Origin: Phycisphaera sp.
GTDB taxonomy: Bacteria > Planctomycetota > Phycisphaerae > Phycisphaerales > Phycisphaeraceae
DNA: 64,000 nt
Assembly (NCBI GenBank): GCA_016125215.1
Contig: WGMF01000010.1
Location: 1 to 64,000, forward strand
Direction: 5' to 3'
This document shows, one piece after another, positions 27,961 to 37,257 of this stretch. How positions within the stretch are numbered: the stretch's first letter is position 1; every line of letters starts with the position of its first letter. The notes beneath the pieces were generated by a model. The model saw nothing but the letters and a program-made list of their open reading frames with translations. It ran no database searches and was not told where the DNA came from. Both the position numbers and the translations under genes were made by a program.

Positions 27961-28037
27961 TGTGCCACTGGTGGCTTGTCCGCCAGTGAGATCGTTGCAC
28001 ATGGGAACACTGGCGGACGAGCCGCCAGTGGCACACA
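27961..28037. repeat. Palindromic CCACTGGCGGC-type element, copy 2
   Basis: Two hairpin arms (GTGCCACTGGTGGCTTGTCC and CACTGGCGGACGAGCCGCCA) separated by ~20 bp form a cruciform with the same core as the element at 5991-6070. It lies between convergent genes and could also act as a terminator. Confidence 0.75.
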
Positions 28038-28052
28038 CAGACTCACACTTTG

Positions 28053-28628
28053 TTACACCGCGGCCCTTGCCCGCCACGAGCGCCTGACCCACACCGTGCG
28101 CACAAGCAGGAAGACGAGCACCCCGGCCAGCAGGATCGCCAGCGGTGCGAGGATGATCGCCAGGAACGACAGCAGCGTTGACGCGGCGGCCTCGACACTC
28201 GATACGATGAAGTTGCCAAACCCGGCTGTGGCGACACTCGACGCGGCGCGTGTGGTGACCGTGGCGGATTGCACGACCGCCGCGACCCCGCCGCCGGCGA
28301 TGATGGCCAATGACCATTGAAGCATCGGGCTTAATCCCGCGACGGCTGCCGCGGTCAGGACCGTGCCCGCGACGACGGCGGCGGGTGTGGCCATCGAATC
28401 GAGCAGGTTGTCCAGCCAGGGGATGTAATAGGCGCAGATTTCCAGAACCGTCGCCACGCTGAACGCGACGATGGCCGGCCACGAGCCGATCCATTCAAAC
28501 CCGTGTGCAAGCTGCAGGTGCCCGCTGTGGGCAGCCAGGCTCATCACGAGCAGGGGCACAAAGATGCGAAACCCCGCCGCGGCCGCGAGGCCCACACCCA
28601 CACAGACCGCTAACAATGCTTCGACCAT
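28053..28628 (-). CDS. DUF4126 family membrane protein
   Basis: 191 residues, almost all hydrophobic with about five transmembrane helices. The N-terminus (GLAAAAGFRIFVPLLVMSLAA) is the DUF4126 signature, and the glycine-rich IIAGGGVAAVVQSAT is a second family block. The function of the family is unknown. AGGAG lies just before ATG 28628. Confidence 0.82.
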   Translation of the reverse strand: MVEALLAVCVGVGLAAAAGFRIFVPLLVMSLAAHSGHLQLAHGFEWIGSWPAIVAFSVATVLEICAYYIPWLDNLLDSMATPAAVVAGTVLTAAAVAGLSPMLQWSLAIIAGGGVAAVVQSATVTTRAASSVATAGFGNFIVSSVEAAASTLLSFLAIILAPLAILLAGVLVFLLVRTVWVRRSWRARAAV

Positions 28629-28787
28629 CTCAGGCTCCTCTCAGAGGGATTGTGCGTCGACGGATTCTATGCGATACCCCCCCGGCTTGTCACGCTTTTT
28701 TTCACTCGATGCCCAAACTCGTTTCCAGCCGGCACGTCGCGTTCAATATCAACGGCTTGCTTGACCACCCGATCCCACGCGCAACGC

Positions 28788-28793
28788 TACAAT
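28788..28793 (+). promoter_or_regulatory. -10 box before the cNMP-binding gene
   Basis: TACAAT with a predicted leader of about 34 nt to ATG 28834. A TTGACC lies 21 bp upstream, too far for normal spacing. Confidence 0.35.
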
Positions 28794-28833
28794 CACCTTC
28801 GTTAAGACGAACCCCGACCCGCGGAGCACCTCC

Positions 28834-29196
28834 ATGAGCACCGGCCCCATCACGATTTTTCAGCGCACCGAAGACGCTGTCGCCTATCCCGCGGGGTCGG
28901 TGGTCTTCAAGGTCGGCGACCCGGCGGACTGCCTCTTCGCGGTCAAGACCGGCAGTGTCGACATCGTCGTCCACGGCAAGGTCGTCGAGACGATCGGCGA
29001 GAACAACATCTTCGGCGAGATGGGCCTGATCGACAACACCGTCCGCAGCGCCGACGCCATCGTGAAGACCGACGCCCAACTCGTCAAGGTCGACCGCAAA
29101 CGGTTCATCTTCCTCGTGCAGCAGCACCCGTTCTTCTCACTGCAGGTCATGCAGCTATTGGCCGACCGGCTAAGGAAGATGAACGAAAAGGTCTAA
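28834..29196 (+). CDS. Small cyclic-nucleotide-binding-domain protein
   Basis: 120 residues forming a single cNMP-binding (CRP-like) domain without a DNA-binding or catalytic domain. The beta-roll is clear (YPAGSVVFKVGDPADCLFAVKTGSVDIV) and the phosphate-binding cassette is IFGEMGLIDNTVRSADAI, which has the conserved GE and R. The C-terminal helix follows (FFSLQVMQLLADRLRKM). It could be a stand-alone regulator acting through a partner protein. No partner is adjacent. Confidence 0.88.
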   Translation: MSTGPITIFQRTEDAVAYPAGSVVFKVGDPADCLFAVKTGSVDIVVHGKVVETIGENNIFGEMGLIDNTVRSADAIVKTDAQLVKVDRKRFIFLVQQHPFFSLQVMQLLADRLRKMNEKV

Positions 29197-29376
29197 GAGA
29201 TTAGCCGCAAATGAACGCAAATGAGTGCAAAACAATCCCGATGTCACGGCGGGATGGCTCTCAGGTCAGCAACAAGACAAACGATCTTTTCTCTGATACC
29301 GGCCGCCGGATCGCATGGATCGATCCGCGTTTATTCGCGTTTATTCGCGTTCATTCGCGGCCAATCCCGGCCCCTT
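29197..29376. repeat. Inverted CGCAAATGAA-type repeat pair
   Basis: The left arm is CCGCAAATGAACGCAAATGA and the right arm GCGTTTATTCGCGTTTATTC followed by GCGTTCATTCGCGGCC, around a ~90-bp unrelated core. It lies between convergent genes. Confidence 0.7.
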
Positions 29377-29381
29377 TATTT

Positions 29382-30710
29382 TCAATCATCCGGCAGGTCC
29401 ACAATGCGCAGCCAGACCGGTTTGCCATGGATCACGTCGAGGGCTTCCACTTCGCCCAGCGCCTTGATGAGGTCGCCCAGGCGGGCCTCGTGCGTGGTGA
29501 TGACCACGGGCACGACCTGGCCCGCATTGGTCTCGTGTTGAAGAACCGCTGAGAGTGAGATGCCGTGGTGGCCCAGGATGGTGGTCACCTTAGCCATCAC
29601 CCCCGGGATGTCCAGAGCGCCGATGCGGATGTAGAACCGGCTCCAAAGATCGTCGAGCGCGATGACCTGTGCGTGCGGGGCCTGGTCGCTGGTCAGGTGC
29701 ATGTGAGAGAAGGCGATCGGGTACCCGCCGGAGGCCACGTTGAGGATGTCGCTGACCACAGCCGAGGCGGTGGGGAATCGGCCGGCGCCGCGTCCGTAGA
29801 ACATCGTCTGCCCGACCGCGTGACCACGCACGACCAGCGCGTTGTAAGCCCCGTGGACCTGCCCGAGCAGTTCCTTGCGCGAGATGAAGCAGGGCATCAC
29901 GTTGCAGCTCAGGCCGACCTCGCCCGGCCAGCGTTCGCTGATGGCCAGGAGCTTGACATCGTAACCCAGCTCCGCGCCGAAGCGGATGTCTTCGAGCTGG
30001 AGCTGATCGATCCCGTGACAGGCCACCGCGTCACCGCTCACACGGACGCCGAACGCCAGCGACGCCAGGATGGCCAGTTTCTGCGCCGCGTCGGCGCCGG
30101 AGACGTCGAGCGTCGGGTCGGCCTCGGCGTAACCCAGGCGCTGCGCCTCCTTGAGCGCGTCGGTGTAGGACTCGCCGAGTTGGGTCATCTGCGTCAGGAT
30201 GAAATTGCACGTGCCGTTGAGGATGGCAAAAAGCCCCTCGCACCGGTTGGCCATCAGGCCGAATTGAAGCGCGGTGATGATCGGGATGCCCCCGGCACAA
30301 GAGGCCTCGAACGCGATCGAGACGTTGTGCTTCCTTGCCAGCGCAAAAAGGGCCGGCCCACGCGCCGCCAGGAGGCTCTTGTTGGCGGTCACGACGTGTT
30401 TGCCGGCTTTGATCGCGCGTTCGACGTAACCGCCCACCGGGTCGATCCCGCCGGCCACCTCCACCACAATCGGCATGTCGGGCGTGGCTAAAAACGCATC
30501 AAAATCCCGCGTGACCTGGGACGTATCAAACAACGGGCCTCTGTCGTCGCTGCACGCCTTGCCCGAACGTGTGAGCACACGGCGGATCGCCACAGGCTGA
30601 CCCAGTCGGCCGGCGTAAAGGTCGGCTTCATCGCGCAACAACGCCGCGACGCCGCCGCCGACGGTACCGCAACCGATCAAACCGATGCCAATGGATGGTG
30701 AACCCGACAC
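29382..30710 (-). CDS. hom: Homoserine dehydrogenase
   Basis: 442-residue NAD(P)-dependent enzyme that reduces aspartate semialdehyde to homoserine for Thr and Met synthesis. The N-terminal Rossmann motif is IGLIGCGTVGGGVA. The catalytic domain has VVTANKSLLA, FEASCAGGIPII, LNGTCNFILTQM and GYAEADPTLDVSGADAAQKLAILASLAFG. A C-terminal ACT domain (RIGALDIPGVMAKVTTILGHHGIS) suggests threonine feedback. GTG 30710 (GGAG upstream) is chosen since the conserved fold begins seven residues later. Divergent from fur. Confidence 0.95.
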   Translation of the reverse strand: MSGSPSIGIGLIGCGTVGGGVAALLRDEADLYAGRLGQPVAIRRVLTRSGKACSDDRGPLFDTSQVTRDFDAFLATPDMPIVVEVAGGIDPVGGYVERAIKAGKHVVTANKSLLAARGPALFALARKHNVSIAFEASCAGGIPIITALQFGLMANRCEGLFAILNGTCNFILTQMTQLGESYTDALKEAQRLGYAEADPTLDVSGADAAQKLAILASLAFGVRVSGDAVACHGIDQLQLEDIRFGAELGYDVKLLAISERWPGEVGLSCNVMPCFISRKELLGQVHGAYNALVVRGHAVGQTMFYGRGAGRFPTASAVVSDILNVASGGYPIAFSHMHLTSDQAPHAQVIALDDLWSRFYIRIGALDIPGVMAKVTTILGHHGISLSAVLQHETNAGQVVPVVITTHEARLGDLIKALGEVEALDVIHGKPVWLRIVDLPDD

Positions 30711-30787
30711 GCAAGCACACTCCGTGACGAAAAGATGGGGCAGGATACCATCGGTCCACACGCACAGCCACCCGCGCCTCAACAGGC

Positions 30788-30799
30788 TACAATGACCGC
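30788..30799 (+). promoter_or_regulatory. -10 box for a leaderless fur mRNA
   Basis: TACAAT (30788-30793), six bases, ATG 30800. No Shine-Dalgarno site. Confidence 0.5.
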
Positions 30800-31294
30800 A
30801 TGCCCGTCTCCGTGTCGACGCAAACTCCCGATGAACCGATGATCCAGCCCCTGTGTGCGGTCTTCAGGCGATTCATCAAGCAACAGGGTCTGAAGTTCAC
30901 AAGCGAACGCGCGAAAATCCTCAACGCGGTGCTCTCGAAAAAAGGCGTCTTCGAGGCGGAGGAACTGCTCTACGAGATGCGTCAGGGCAACGACCGCGTC
31001 AGCAAAGCCACCATCTACCGAACCCTCAAGCACCTGATGGAAGCGGGCATCATCACCGAGGTGCTGCTCGACTCGCGCCAGTCGCACTACGAGCTGACCT
31101 TCGGCAAAAAACCCACCGGCCACCTCGTCTGTGTCGAGACAGGAAAAGTCGTCGAAATCCCCAGCCCCTGGCTCGAACCCGTCCGCGACCGCATCTGCAA
31201 AGAGCACGGTTTCGAGCCGCTGAGCCACCGTTTCGTGATCTACGGATTGTCACCGGAGGCGAGGCGTTCCTCGGATATAAAAAGCAGAGAATGA
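30800..31294 (+). CDS. Fur-family transcriptional regulator, without zinc-site cysteines
   Basis: 164 residues. The winged-helix part is canonical (LKFTSERAKILNAVLSKKGVFEAEELLYEM; RVSKATIYRTLKHLMEAGII). The dimer domain has SHYELTFGKKPTGHLVCVETGKVVEI. The usual HHDH is reduced to PTGH, the CxxC is reduced to one Cys (CVET), and the C-terminal CxxC is absent (GLSPEAR). Structural Zn binding is therefore doubtful. Iron, zinc or peroxide specificity cannot be told. The last ~10 residues approach an intergenic repeat. Confidence 0.88.
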   Translation: MPVSVSTQTPDEPMIQPLCAVFRRFIKQQGLKFTSERAKILNAVLSKKGVFEAEELLYEMRQGNDRVSKATIYRTLKHLMEAGIITEVLLDSRQSHYELTFGKKPTGHLVCVETGKVVEIPSPWLEPVRDRICKEHGFEPLSHRFVIYGLSPEARRSSDIKSRE

Positions 31295-31488
31295 TCCGCA
31301 GATGACGCAGATGGGGAATTGCTCTTGCATTCAACAATATCTCTGGAAGCCGATTGCGCTTATTTTTATGCGATAGTGGGTCATCAGGCTTTGCTTGAAT
31401 GGCTTGACAAAAAATCAAGGCAATCGGTGTTCTGTTTGATCCGACATCAATTCAAACTTTTTAAATCTGCGTCATCTGCGGATACTCT
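31295..31488. repeat. Inverted CGCAGATGA-type repeat pair with AT-rich core
   Basis: The left arm is ATCCGCAGATGACGCAGATG and the right arm is ATCTGCGTCATCTGCGGAT, a near-perfect match, around a ~140-bp AT-rich core. It lies between convergent fur and tsaE-yacG. Confidence 0.75.
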
Positions 31489-32328
31489 TCACTCCCCCTC
31501 ATCCAGGTCCGATTCCTCGATCGCGCGGCTGACCTTGTAGTCGCCGCTGATCCATTTGCCCAGGTCGATAGTACGGCACCGATGGGAACAGAAGGGGAAG
31601 TGGGGGGTGTTGGGCGTGACGGGTTTTTCGCAGATCGGGCAGGACGTTGCGGATGTGCGGGTGCCTGACAGGATGTTAGGGTGTGGAGTAGCGGGCTTGA
31701 TTTGGCTCCCCTCCCCTCTTAGGGGAGGGGCCGGGGGAGGGGTTGTCTTCTTGTTCATTGGGCTTGTGTTATTCGAAACACACCCTCCCCCAACCCCTCC
31801 CTCTGAAGAGGGAGGGGGGCTTGACGACGCCAATCTCCGCGTTGTCAAGGCTTCGATTCGTTTGGCCCAGGCCTTTCCCGCGCGGGCGGTGATGCGGCGG
31901 TGCTGTTCGCCGGCGTGTTCGAGTTCGAGCCAGAGGGTGTCGTCTTCGGAGAGGTCAGCCAAACGATCAGCCCATTCGATCACGACGATGGCGTGGTCGG
32001 TGAACTCGCGCGTGCCCGTCGAGCCGTCCCAGCCGATCGATTCGATCTCGCCCAGGCTTGTCAGGCGGTACGCATCCACATGGACGAGTGTGAGATCGTT
32101 GTTGCGTGTGGGGTATTCGTGAACGAGGACGAATGTCGGGCTGGCGACGAGTTTGGGGTCCACGCCCAGGCCCTGTGCCAGGCCGCGCACGAGTTGCGTT
32201 TTGCCCGCGCCCAGTTCGCCGACGAGCGCGATCACATCGCCGCCGCGCAGGAGTCGGGCAAGCGCTTTGCCGAGGGCCTGCGTCTGTTCGACGCTTTGGG
32301 TTTCAAACTCGAAAGACCTTGCGTTCAC
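31489..32328 (-). CDS. tsaE: TsaE-YacG fusion protein
   Basis: 279 residues joining two normally separate proteins. Residues 1-~155 are TsaE, the ATPase of the t6A37 tRNA-modification complex: Walker A GELGAGKT at 37-44, SPTFVLVHEY, HVDAYRL, and IEWADRL. Residues ~228-279 are a YacG domain (DNA gyrase inhibitor family): zinc ligands CPIC and FCSHRC, then IDLGKWISGDYKV and an acidic tail. The ~55-residue linker is encoded by a palindromic repeat at 31707-31819. GTG 32328 overlaps the thiL stop (GTGA), so it is translationally coupled. Whether the product stays fused or is processed is unknown. Confidence 0.85.
   Translation of the reverse strand: MNARSFEFETQSVEQTQALGKALARLLRGGDVIALVGELGAGKTQLVRGLAQGLGVDPKLVASPTFVLVHEYPTRNNDLTLVHVDAYRLTSLGEIESIGWDGSTGTREFTDHAIVVIEWADRLADLSEDDTLWLELEHAGEQHRRITARAGKAWAKRIEALTTRRLASSSPPPSSEGGVGGGCVSNNTSPMNKKTTPPPAPPLRGEGSQIKPATPHPNILSGTRTSATSCPICEKPVTPNTPHFPFCSHRCRTIDLGKWISGDYKVSRAIEESDLDEGE
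31707..31819. repeat. Palindromic G/C-tract repeat in the tsaE-yacG linker
   Basis: Two hairpins (CCCCTCCCCTCTTAGGGGAG type, and CCCTCCCTCTGAAGAGGGAG type) separated by ~40 bp. It is translated in frame as Pro/Gly/Ser-rich peptide (SSPPPSSEGGVGGG; TTPPPAPPLRGEG). Confidence 0.8.
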
Positions 32329-33251
32329 GTGTGATGCTCCCAGCCGAGTTCGGTCGCGGCAATCTTCTGGCCGTTGGGCAGTTGCACGGTCACGCCCGGT
32401 GGGCCGGGTTGCATCACGCCGATGGTGGTGATCCGCACACCCTCGACGCCCGTGGGAAGAAGCGTGCCGGCGGGGACGGTGAAACACAACTCGTAATCCT
32501 CACCGTCCGCCAGCGCGTGTCGCCACGCCGCTTGACCGTCACGCGCCGCGGCGTGTTTGGCGGCGGTACTGATCGGGAGTTTAGAGGCTTCGATCACCGC
32601 GTGCAGCCCCGACATCTCGGCGATGTGACCCAGGTCCCGTCCCAGCCCGTCGCTCAGGTCGATCAGGCTGTGCAGGGTCTCCATTTTGGCCAGCTTGCGC
32701 GCCAGATCGATACGGGGTTCGAAATCGAGGTGGTGGACGCAGCCGGCCAGGTCTTCCATCGCGCCGCCCAGTTCACCGGTCACACACACCAGGTCGCCCG
32801 CTTTTGCTCCGCTGCGGAGGATCGGCGTCACTCCGCCCGGCTCAGCAAAGAGCGCTACGGATAGCACCATAGGCCCGTCGTGCATCGAGACATCGCCGCC
32901 GATCAGCGGGCAGCCGAAGGCCAGCGAGGTGGCTCGCATGGAATCAAACAGTTGATTAGCTGTGGCTTCGGCCATCGACCGGGGCAGGCACCCCGCCGCG
33001 ACCGCCGCGACCGGCAGCGCCGCCATCGCCGCGACATCCGAGAGGTTGCGCGTGACCACCTTGCGGCCGATTTTTTCAATGGGGGTGTCGGGGGCAAAGT
33101 GGACGCCCTCGACCAACTGGTCCACGGTAACTAACAGTGTGTTATTGCCAAACCGCACCGCGCCCATGTCGTCGCCGGGCGGGATAACCACCGACCCGGG
33201 CAAGCGGGCGTTGGCGTCGTAGACGTGCCTGAGCAGCTCGAACTCGCGCAT
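32325..33251 (-). CDS. thiL: Thiamine-monophosphate kinase
   Basis: 308 residues; phosphorylates thiamine monophosphate to the diphosphate cofactor. The PurM/AIR-synthase fold is clear: PPGDDMGAVRF, LVTVDQLVEGVHF, KVVTRNLSDVAAMAA and LIGGDVSMHDGPMVLSV. LIDLSDGLGRDLGHIA and ADGEDYELCF are further family motifs. Its mRNA is predicted leaderless (TACAAT six bases before ATG 33251). The downstream tsaE-yacG start overlaps its stop. Confidence 0.95.
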   Translation of the reverse strand: MREFELLRHVYDANARLPGSVVIPPGDDMGAVRFGNNTLLVTVDQLVEGVHFAPDTPIEKIGRKVVTRNLSDVAAMAALPVAAVAAGCLPRSMAEATANQLFDSMRATSLAFGCPLIGGDVSMHDGPMVLSVALFAEPGGVTPILRSGAKAGDLVCVTGELGGAMEDLAGCVHHLDFEPRIDLARKLAKMETLHSLIDLSDGLGRDLGHIAEMSGLHAVIEASKLPISTAAKHAAARDGQAAWRHALADGEDYELCFTVPAGTLLPTGVEGVRITTIGVMQPGPPGVTVQLPNGQKIAATELGWEHHT

Positions 33252-33263
33252 GACGGGATTGTA
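33252..33263 (-). promoter_or_regulatory. -10 box for a leaderless thiL mRNA
   Basis: On the minus strand TACAAT (33263-33258), CCCGTC, then ATG 33251. No Shine-Dalgarno site. Confidence 0.5.
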
Positions 33264-33272
33264 TCCGACATG

Positions 33273-33713
33273 TCACTTTGCGAGCTTCGCAATCACACGC
33301 CACGCGTCGTGGGGCGAGAGGCTCAGGCCGGTCTGGGCGTTGAAGTCGGTGACGAGCTGGTCGAACTCGGGCGTGTAGGGCAGACGGTCCCGCAACGAGA
33401 GCTTGCCCACCACGGCTTCGACGAGTTGCGTCAATATTTCTTCATGCTCGCTCGAAACCGCCGGTGGCTTGGTCGCCGCTCGACCCATGCGGGGCAGGTT
33501 CCCCGCTTTGCGCAGGTTGTGCAGCCGATGAAAAAGCTCCGATCGGCTCATCCCCCCGCGCGGCTCGTCGTCGTCGCCCGTTCCCACCACCGCGGTGTAG
33601 ATTGCCTCGAACTCATCCGTGTAAGGCAGGTCATCGAGTGTGCGTCCCTGTTTCTGGTAAACGCTGATGAGCAAGCCGTCGTCGGAGGTGTCGAAGAGGG
33701 TGGGGTTGGTCAT
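33273..33713 (-). CDS. Hypothetical protein with two similar halves
   Basis: 146 residues, cytoplasmic, not recognised. The motif LPYTDEFEAIYTAVVG (~29-44) is echoed by LPYTPEFDQLVTDFNAQTG (~110-128), suggesting an internal duplication of a small helical unit. The ATG lies 3 bp after the stop of the upstream isomerase gene, so it is probably translated from the same message. Confidence 0.6.
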   Translation of the reverse strand: MTNPTLFDTSDDGLLISVYQKQGRTLDDLPYTDEFEAIYTAVVGTGDDDEPRGGMSRSELFHRLHNLRKAGNLPRMGRAATKPPAVSSEHEEILTQLVEAVVGKLSLRDRLPYTPEFDQLVTDFNAQTGLSLSPHDAWRVIAKLAK

Positions 33714-33716
33714 AAT

Positions 33717-34751
33717 TCACCGATCAAACTGCGCATCGAACGCCAGTGACGACGGCTTGAAGTCGGCTTTCTTGACGAAGGCCGCGGCCTCGGTGGCGCC
33801 GTGTTCGCGGTCCATTCGGCCGTCTTCCCACTCGACGGAGAGCGGGCCGGCGTAGCCCACGTCGTTGAGGGCGACGATGATCTCCTCGAAGTTGATGTCG
33901 CCGTGGCCCAGCGAGCGGAAGTCCCAGTATCGCCGCGGGTCGGCAAACGATGCGTGACCGCCGAAGACGCCGACCGTCCCGTCGCCGTGGCCCCACCACA
34001 CGTCTTTCATGTGACAGTGATAGATTCGGCCGCCGAACGTGCGGATGAACTTGACGTAGTCCACGCCCTGATAGCCCAGGTGGGACGGGTCGTAGTTGAA
34101 ACCGAAGCGTTTGTGGTTCTTGACCGCGTCGAGGGCGCGCTGGGCGCTTGCGGTGTCGAAGGCGATCTCGGTCGGGTGGACTTCCAAGCCGAAGTTGATG
34201 TCCTGTTTGTCGAACTCGTTGAGGATCGGCGTGAAGCGTTTGGCAAAATCGTCAAAGCCCTTCTGCCAATACTTCTGGTCCGTGGGGGGGAAGGCGTAGA
34301 TGGAGTGCCAGATGGATGAGCCGGTGAAACCGTTGACCACACCGGGGAAGTCGTCCTTGTTTTTCCTGCCCGGCTTGGCGTTGAGGAAAAGCCGACACGC
34401 CTTGGCGGTCTCGATCATCTTCTTGGCGGCGCGCTTGCGGACGCCTTCGGGTTCGCCGTCGCCGTACACATCGGGCGGGAGGATCGACTTGTGACGTTCG
34501 TCGATGTTGTCGCAGATCGCCTGGCCGACGAGGTGAGATGAAATCGCATACGCGGTCAGGCCGTGGTCGTTGAGGATTTCCCAGCGGGTCTTGACGTAGT
34601 TCTTGTCCTTGAGGGCCTTGTCGACATCGAAGTGGTCGCCCCAGCAGGCGAGCTCGACGCCGTCGTACCCGAAGGACTTGGCCTTGGCGCAGATGATGTC
34701 AAAAGAAAGGTCAGCCCATTGACCGGTGAAGAGCGTGACGGGACGTGCCAT
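33717..34751 (-). CDS. Sugar phosphate isomerase/epimerase (xylose isomerase-like TIM barrel)
   Basis: 344 residues. The N-terminus ([31 protein letters not shown]) and the metal ligands ([47 protein letters not shown]) fit the AP_endonuc_2 superfamily. The reaction is unknown; such enzymes often act on inositols, tagatose, erythrulose or keto-sugars. AAGGAG 9 nt before ATG 34751 fixes the start. It follows the GH78 gene by 37 bp and may share its operon. Confidence 0.88.
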   Translation of the reverse strand: MARPVTLFTGQWADLSFDIICAKAKSFGYDGVELACWGDHFDVDKALKDKNYVKTRWEILNDHGLTAYAISSHLVGQAICDNIDERHKSILPPDVYGDGEPEGVRKRAAKKMIETAKACRLFLNAKPGRKNKDDFPGVVNGFTGSSIWHSIYAFPPTDQKYWQKGFDDFAKRFTPILNEFDKQDINFGLEVHPTEIAFDTASAQRALDAVKNHKRFGFNYDPSHLGYQGVDYVKFIRTFGGRIYHCHMKDVWWGHGDGTVGVFGGHASFADPRRYWDFRSLGHGDINFEEIIVALNDVGYAGPLSVEWEDGRMDREHGATEAAAFVKKADFKPSSLAFDAQFDR

Positions 34752-34788
34752 GTGTGGACTCCTTGTGGCTGAAAGGTGGGTGGACGGG

Positions 34789-37224
34789 TCAGATAGTTTG
34801 CGCTGCGTCGAGAGGACGATCAAACCTGTGATCGCCTGCGGTCCATTTCTGGGTCGATTGATCGGGGAAGACGACAGCCATCGTGACTCCCTCGGGCACG
34901 TGAGCCTGACCGATGAGCCGACCGTTTTCTCGTCGCCACTGGACCTGGATCTCCCCGACCGGAGAGGGCACCGTTGCCGCGGCGTGGTCGACTTCTCGGC
35001 AGCGGCCGGGTGTGAATGCGACGCCCGTCCAACCGGGGGCCGTCTGTGTCAGGCCCGCCGCTGAGTGAACCAGGTGGTAACTCGGGTGCGCCGACCATGC
35101 GTGTGAGCAGGAGAGGCCCTGATCGGATGCGTATTCCCAGTCTTCCCAGGTGGTGCCGGTGGGGATCATGCGTGCCCAGTATTGGCGGATGTGTCGCACG
35201 ACATCGTCGTGATACCCCATGCGGTCGAGCGCTTCGAACACATAGGTCGCCCAGAACGCCGACGGCAGCGCCGCGTCGGGCTTCTCGTCGCGCACCCACG
35301 GCAGCAGGAGCTCGGCGGTCCACATGGGATGGCGTTCGGGGCACAGACCCGTCAGGATCGCCAGCGTGGCGTCATGTACGCTGCGTGGCCCCACAGGCTC
35401 TCCGCGCTCATCGAGCGCGCCGACGATCAAACCCTGTCCCGGTTCGATCAGGTGCTTTTTCACCAGAGCGGTGTGCTGGTCCAGCCGTGCCTGCCACGTT
35501 CGCGCATCACTCGTTTTGCCGGTCACGTGCAGGAGCGTGACGAGGTGTTGCAGGGTGTAGAGATACCAGATGTTCAGGAACGTGGGCACGTGGCTCTTGG
35601 GCAGTTTGCTCCAATCTTCAAACAGCCAATATCGTCTGTCGTAAGCGAGCAGGCCGGTGCGTTGATCGCGCGCCTCGGGGCTATCGAAATACTTGAGGAC
35701 TCTCTTGATCCCCAGCCAATGCTGCTTGAACAGGCGAGGGTCCGCGGTCTGGAAGTAGTGGTCGTAGACCGTGAGAATCCAAGTCAGCGAAAAGTCGGGC
35801 AGGATGCAGGAGTAGGCGATGGTCGGCGCGTGACCGAAGGTCAGACCGTTGGCGGTGGTCTGGCCGGCGATGGAATTGATCCCTCGTGCGAACAACCGGT
35901 CGTCGCCGTCGAGGTAGAAGGTGTTGCATGCCTGCACCCTCGCATCGCCCCACCACTGGGCCTGCTCACGCCACGGGGTGTCGACGTAAGCATCCAAAGC
36001 GCAGACCTGCTGGGTGTGTCGGCTGATGGCGTGGATGTCGTTGAGCACGCCGTCGGAGCACTCAAAGCGTCCACGCATGTTGAACGGGTAGCCCGCCGTC
36101 CGCACCGACAGACGCACCCGCAAGGGTGACGTGCATTCCCGAGCAATCACGGTGAGGTGACGGAAGCCCAGGAGGTGGAAGAACTCGTGCCGGTTGTCCC
36201 CGGCGCGAAGGGTGAGGCGGTTTGCCAGGGCGATGTGACAGGCCTCCCCCGGTTCGATCGCTTCGGGCCGACCGGTCGTCAGGCACTGATCGTGTTGGAA
36301 GTCGATCACCTCGCCGCCGGTCGCGCCCCGGATTTCCACGATCAGGTTGCCCACGATGAGTCGGCCCATGTCCAGTGTCACCGCGCGCAGGCTTCCCGTG
36401 CCGGTGGGTTCGAGCGTAAACCCCGCTTCATGACCGTCGTGTTCCATCGCCGGGGTTGGCTCGACGTCCCAGCGGGTGATTTTCCGCAGTTCATTGACCC
36501 AGCCCCATGAGACGTTTTCCCACGAACGGTAGGCCGGGTCCACCGCCGACGTGGTGTGGGCGGTGACACGTTGTGGCGCGACCAGGGCCTCGCGAAGCAG
36601 CGGGATACCGCGTTCTTCGAGGGTGGGATAGGGCTCCCGGCTGGCGGGGAAGGCGGTCATGTTCTGGCCGCGCAAGACCTGTGTCCGTGTGCTCCACCCG
36701 GAGACAGGGGTATCGCCGCGAACCCACGACCCATCGTCGATGCGCAGGTCCACGTGCTCCTGGAAGTCGAGTTGCATCGACAACCGGGCGGTATGTGGGG
36801 CGTGGGCGGGTGATCGGCGCATGTGCCATTTGACCGCGTCAAAAGCCTGCGCAACCGTCTTGTCCTTGAATGCGCACAGCAAACCTGCCACGTTCTGGTG
36901 GAGGTATTGAAACGTGGAGATGCCGGGGTTGTAACCGATCACCGCCAGCGTGTTCGCGCCCATGCGCAGGTGTGGTGCCAGGTTGATCTCGTCGTAGGGC
37001 CAGTGGGCCTGATACCCACGGGCCGGCCCCCGGCAGACGAACGTGCCGTTGACATACAACTTGTAAGCCTTGTCCGCGGTGATGAAGAAAGGGCACCGCC
37101 CCGGCACGCTTTGAAGCTCGAAATCCTTGCGGAATTGGGCGTAGTGGTTGTGCAGGTAGAGCATGCACTCGGGCCAGACCCAGGTGGCATTTCGCAGCGG
37201 GTGTTTGCGGGGCAGTGGCTTCAT
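34789..37224 (-). CDS. Glycoside hydrolase family 78 (alpha-L-rhamnosidase-like)
   Basis: 811 residues, with no signal peptide, so probably cytoplasmic. It contains N-terminal beta-sandwich domains ([43 protein letters not shown]) and then the (alpha/alpha)6 barrel. The barrel carries the GH78 signature [20 protein letters not shown], with the acidic residues expected for the catalytic and sugar-binding positions. The C-terminus ([24 protein letters not shown]) is also typical. It would release rhamnose from plant or algal polysaccharide fragments. Leftward it is followed by a sugar-phosphate isomerase. Confidence 0.85.
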   Translation of the reverse strand: MKPLPRKHPLRNATWVWPECMLYLHNHYAQFRKDFELQSVPGRCPFFITADKAYKLYVNGTFVCRGPARGYQAHWPYDEINLAPHLRMGANTLAVIGYNPGISTFQYLHQNVAGLLCAFKDKTVAQAFDAVKWHMRRSPAHAPHTARLSMQLDFQEHVDLRIDDGSWVRGDTPVSGWSTRTQVLRGQNMTAFPASREPYPTLEERGIPLLREALVAPQRVTAHTTSAVDPAYRSWENVSWGWVNELRKITRWDVEPTPAMEHDGHEAGFTLEPTGTGSLRAVTLDMGRLIVGNLIVEIRGATGGEVIDFQHDQCLTTGRPEAIEPGEACHIALANRLTLRAGDNRHEFFHLLGFRHLTVIARECTSPLRVRLSVRTAGYPFNMRGRFECSDGVLNDIHAISRHTQQVCALDAYVDTPWREQAQWWGDARVQACNTFYLDGDDRLFARGINSIAGQTTANGLTFGHAPTIAYSCILPDFSLTWILTVYDHYFQTADPRLFKQHWLGIKRVLKYFDSPEARDQRTGLLAYDRRYWLFEDWSKLPKSHVPTFLNIWYLYTLQHLVTLLHVTGKTSDARTWQARLDQHTALVKKHLIEPGQGLIVGALDERGEPVGPRSVHDATLAILTGLCPERHPMWTAELLLPWVRDEKPDAALPSAFWATYVFEALDRMGYHDDVVRHIRQYWARMIPTGTTWEDWEYASDQGLSCSHAWSAHPSYHLVHSAAGLTQTAPGWTGVAFTPGRCREVDHAAATVPSPVGEIQVQWRRENGRLIGQAHVPEGVTMAVVFPDQSTQKWTAGDHRFDRPLDAAQTI

Positions 37225-37257
37225 GGGGTGTTCCAGGTGTCGGCGTCGTGACCGGGA

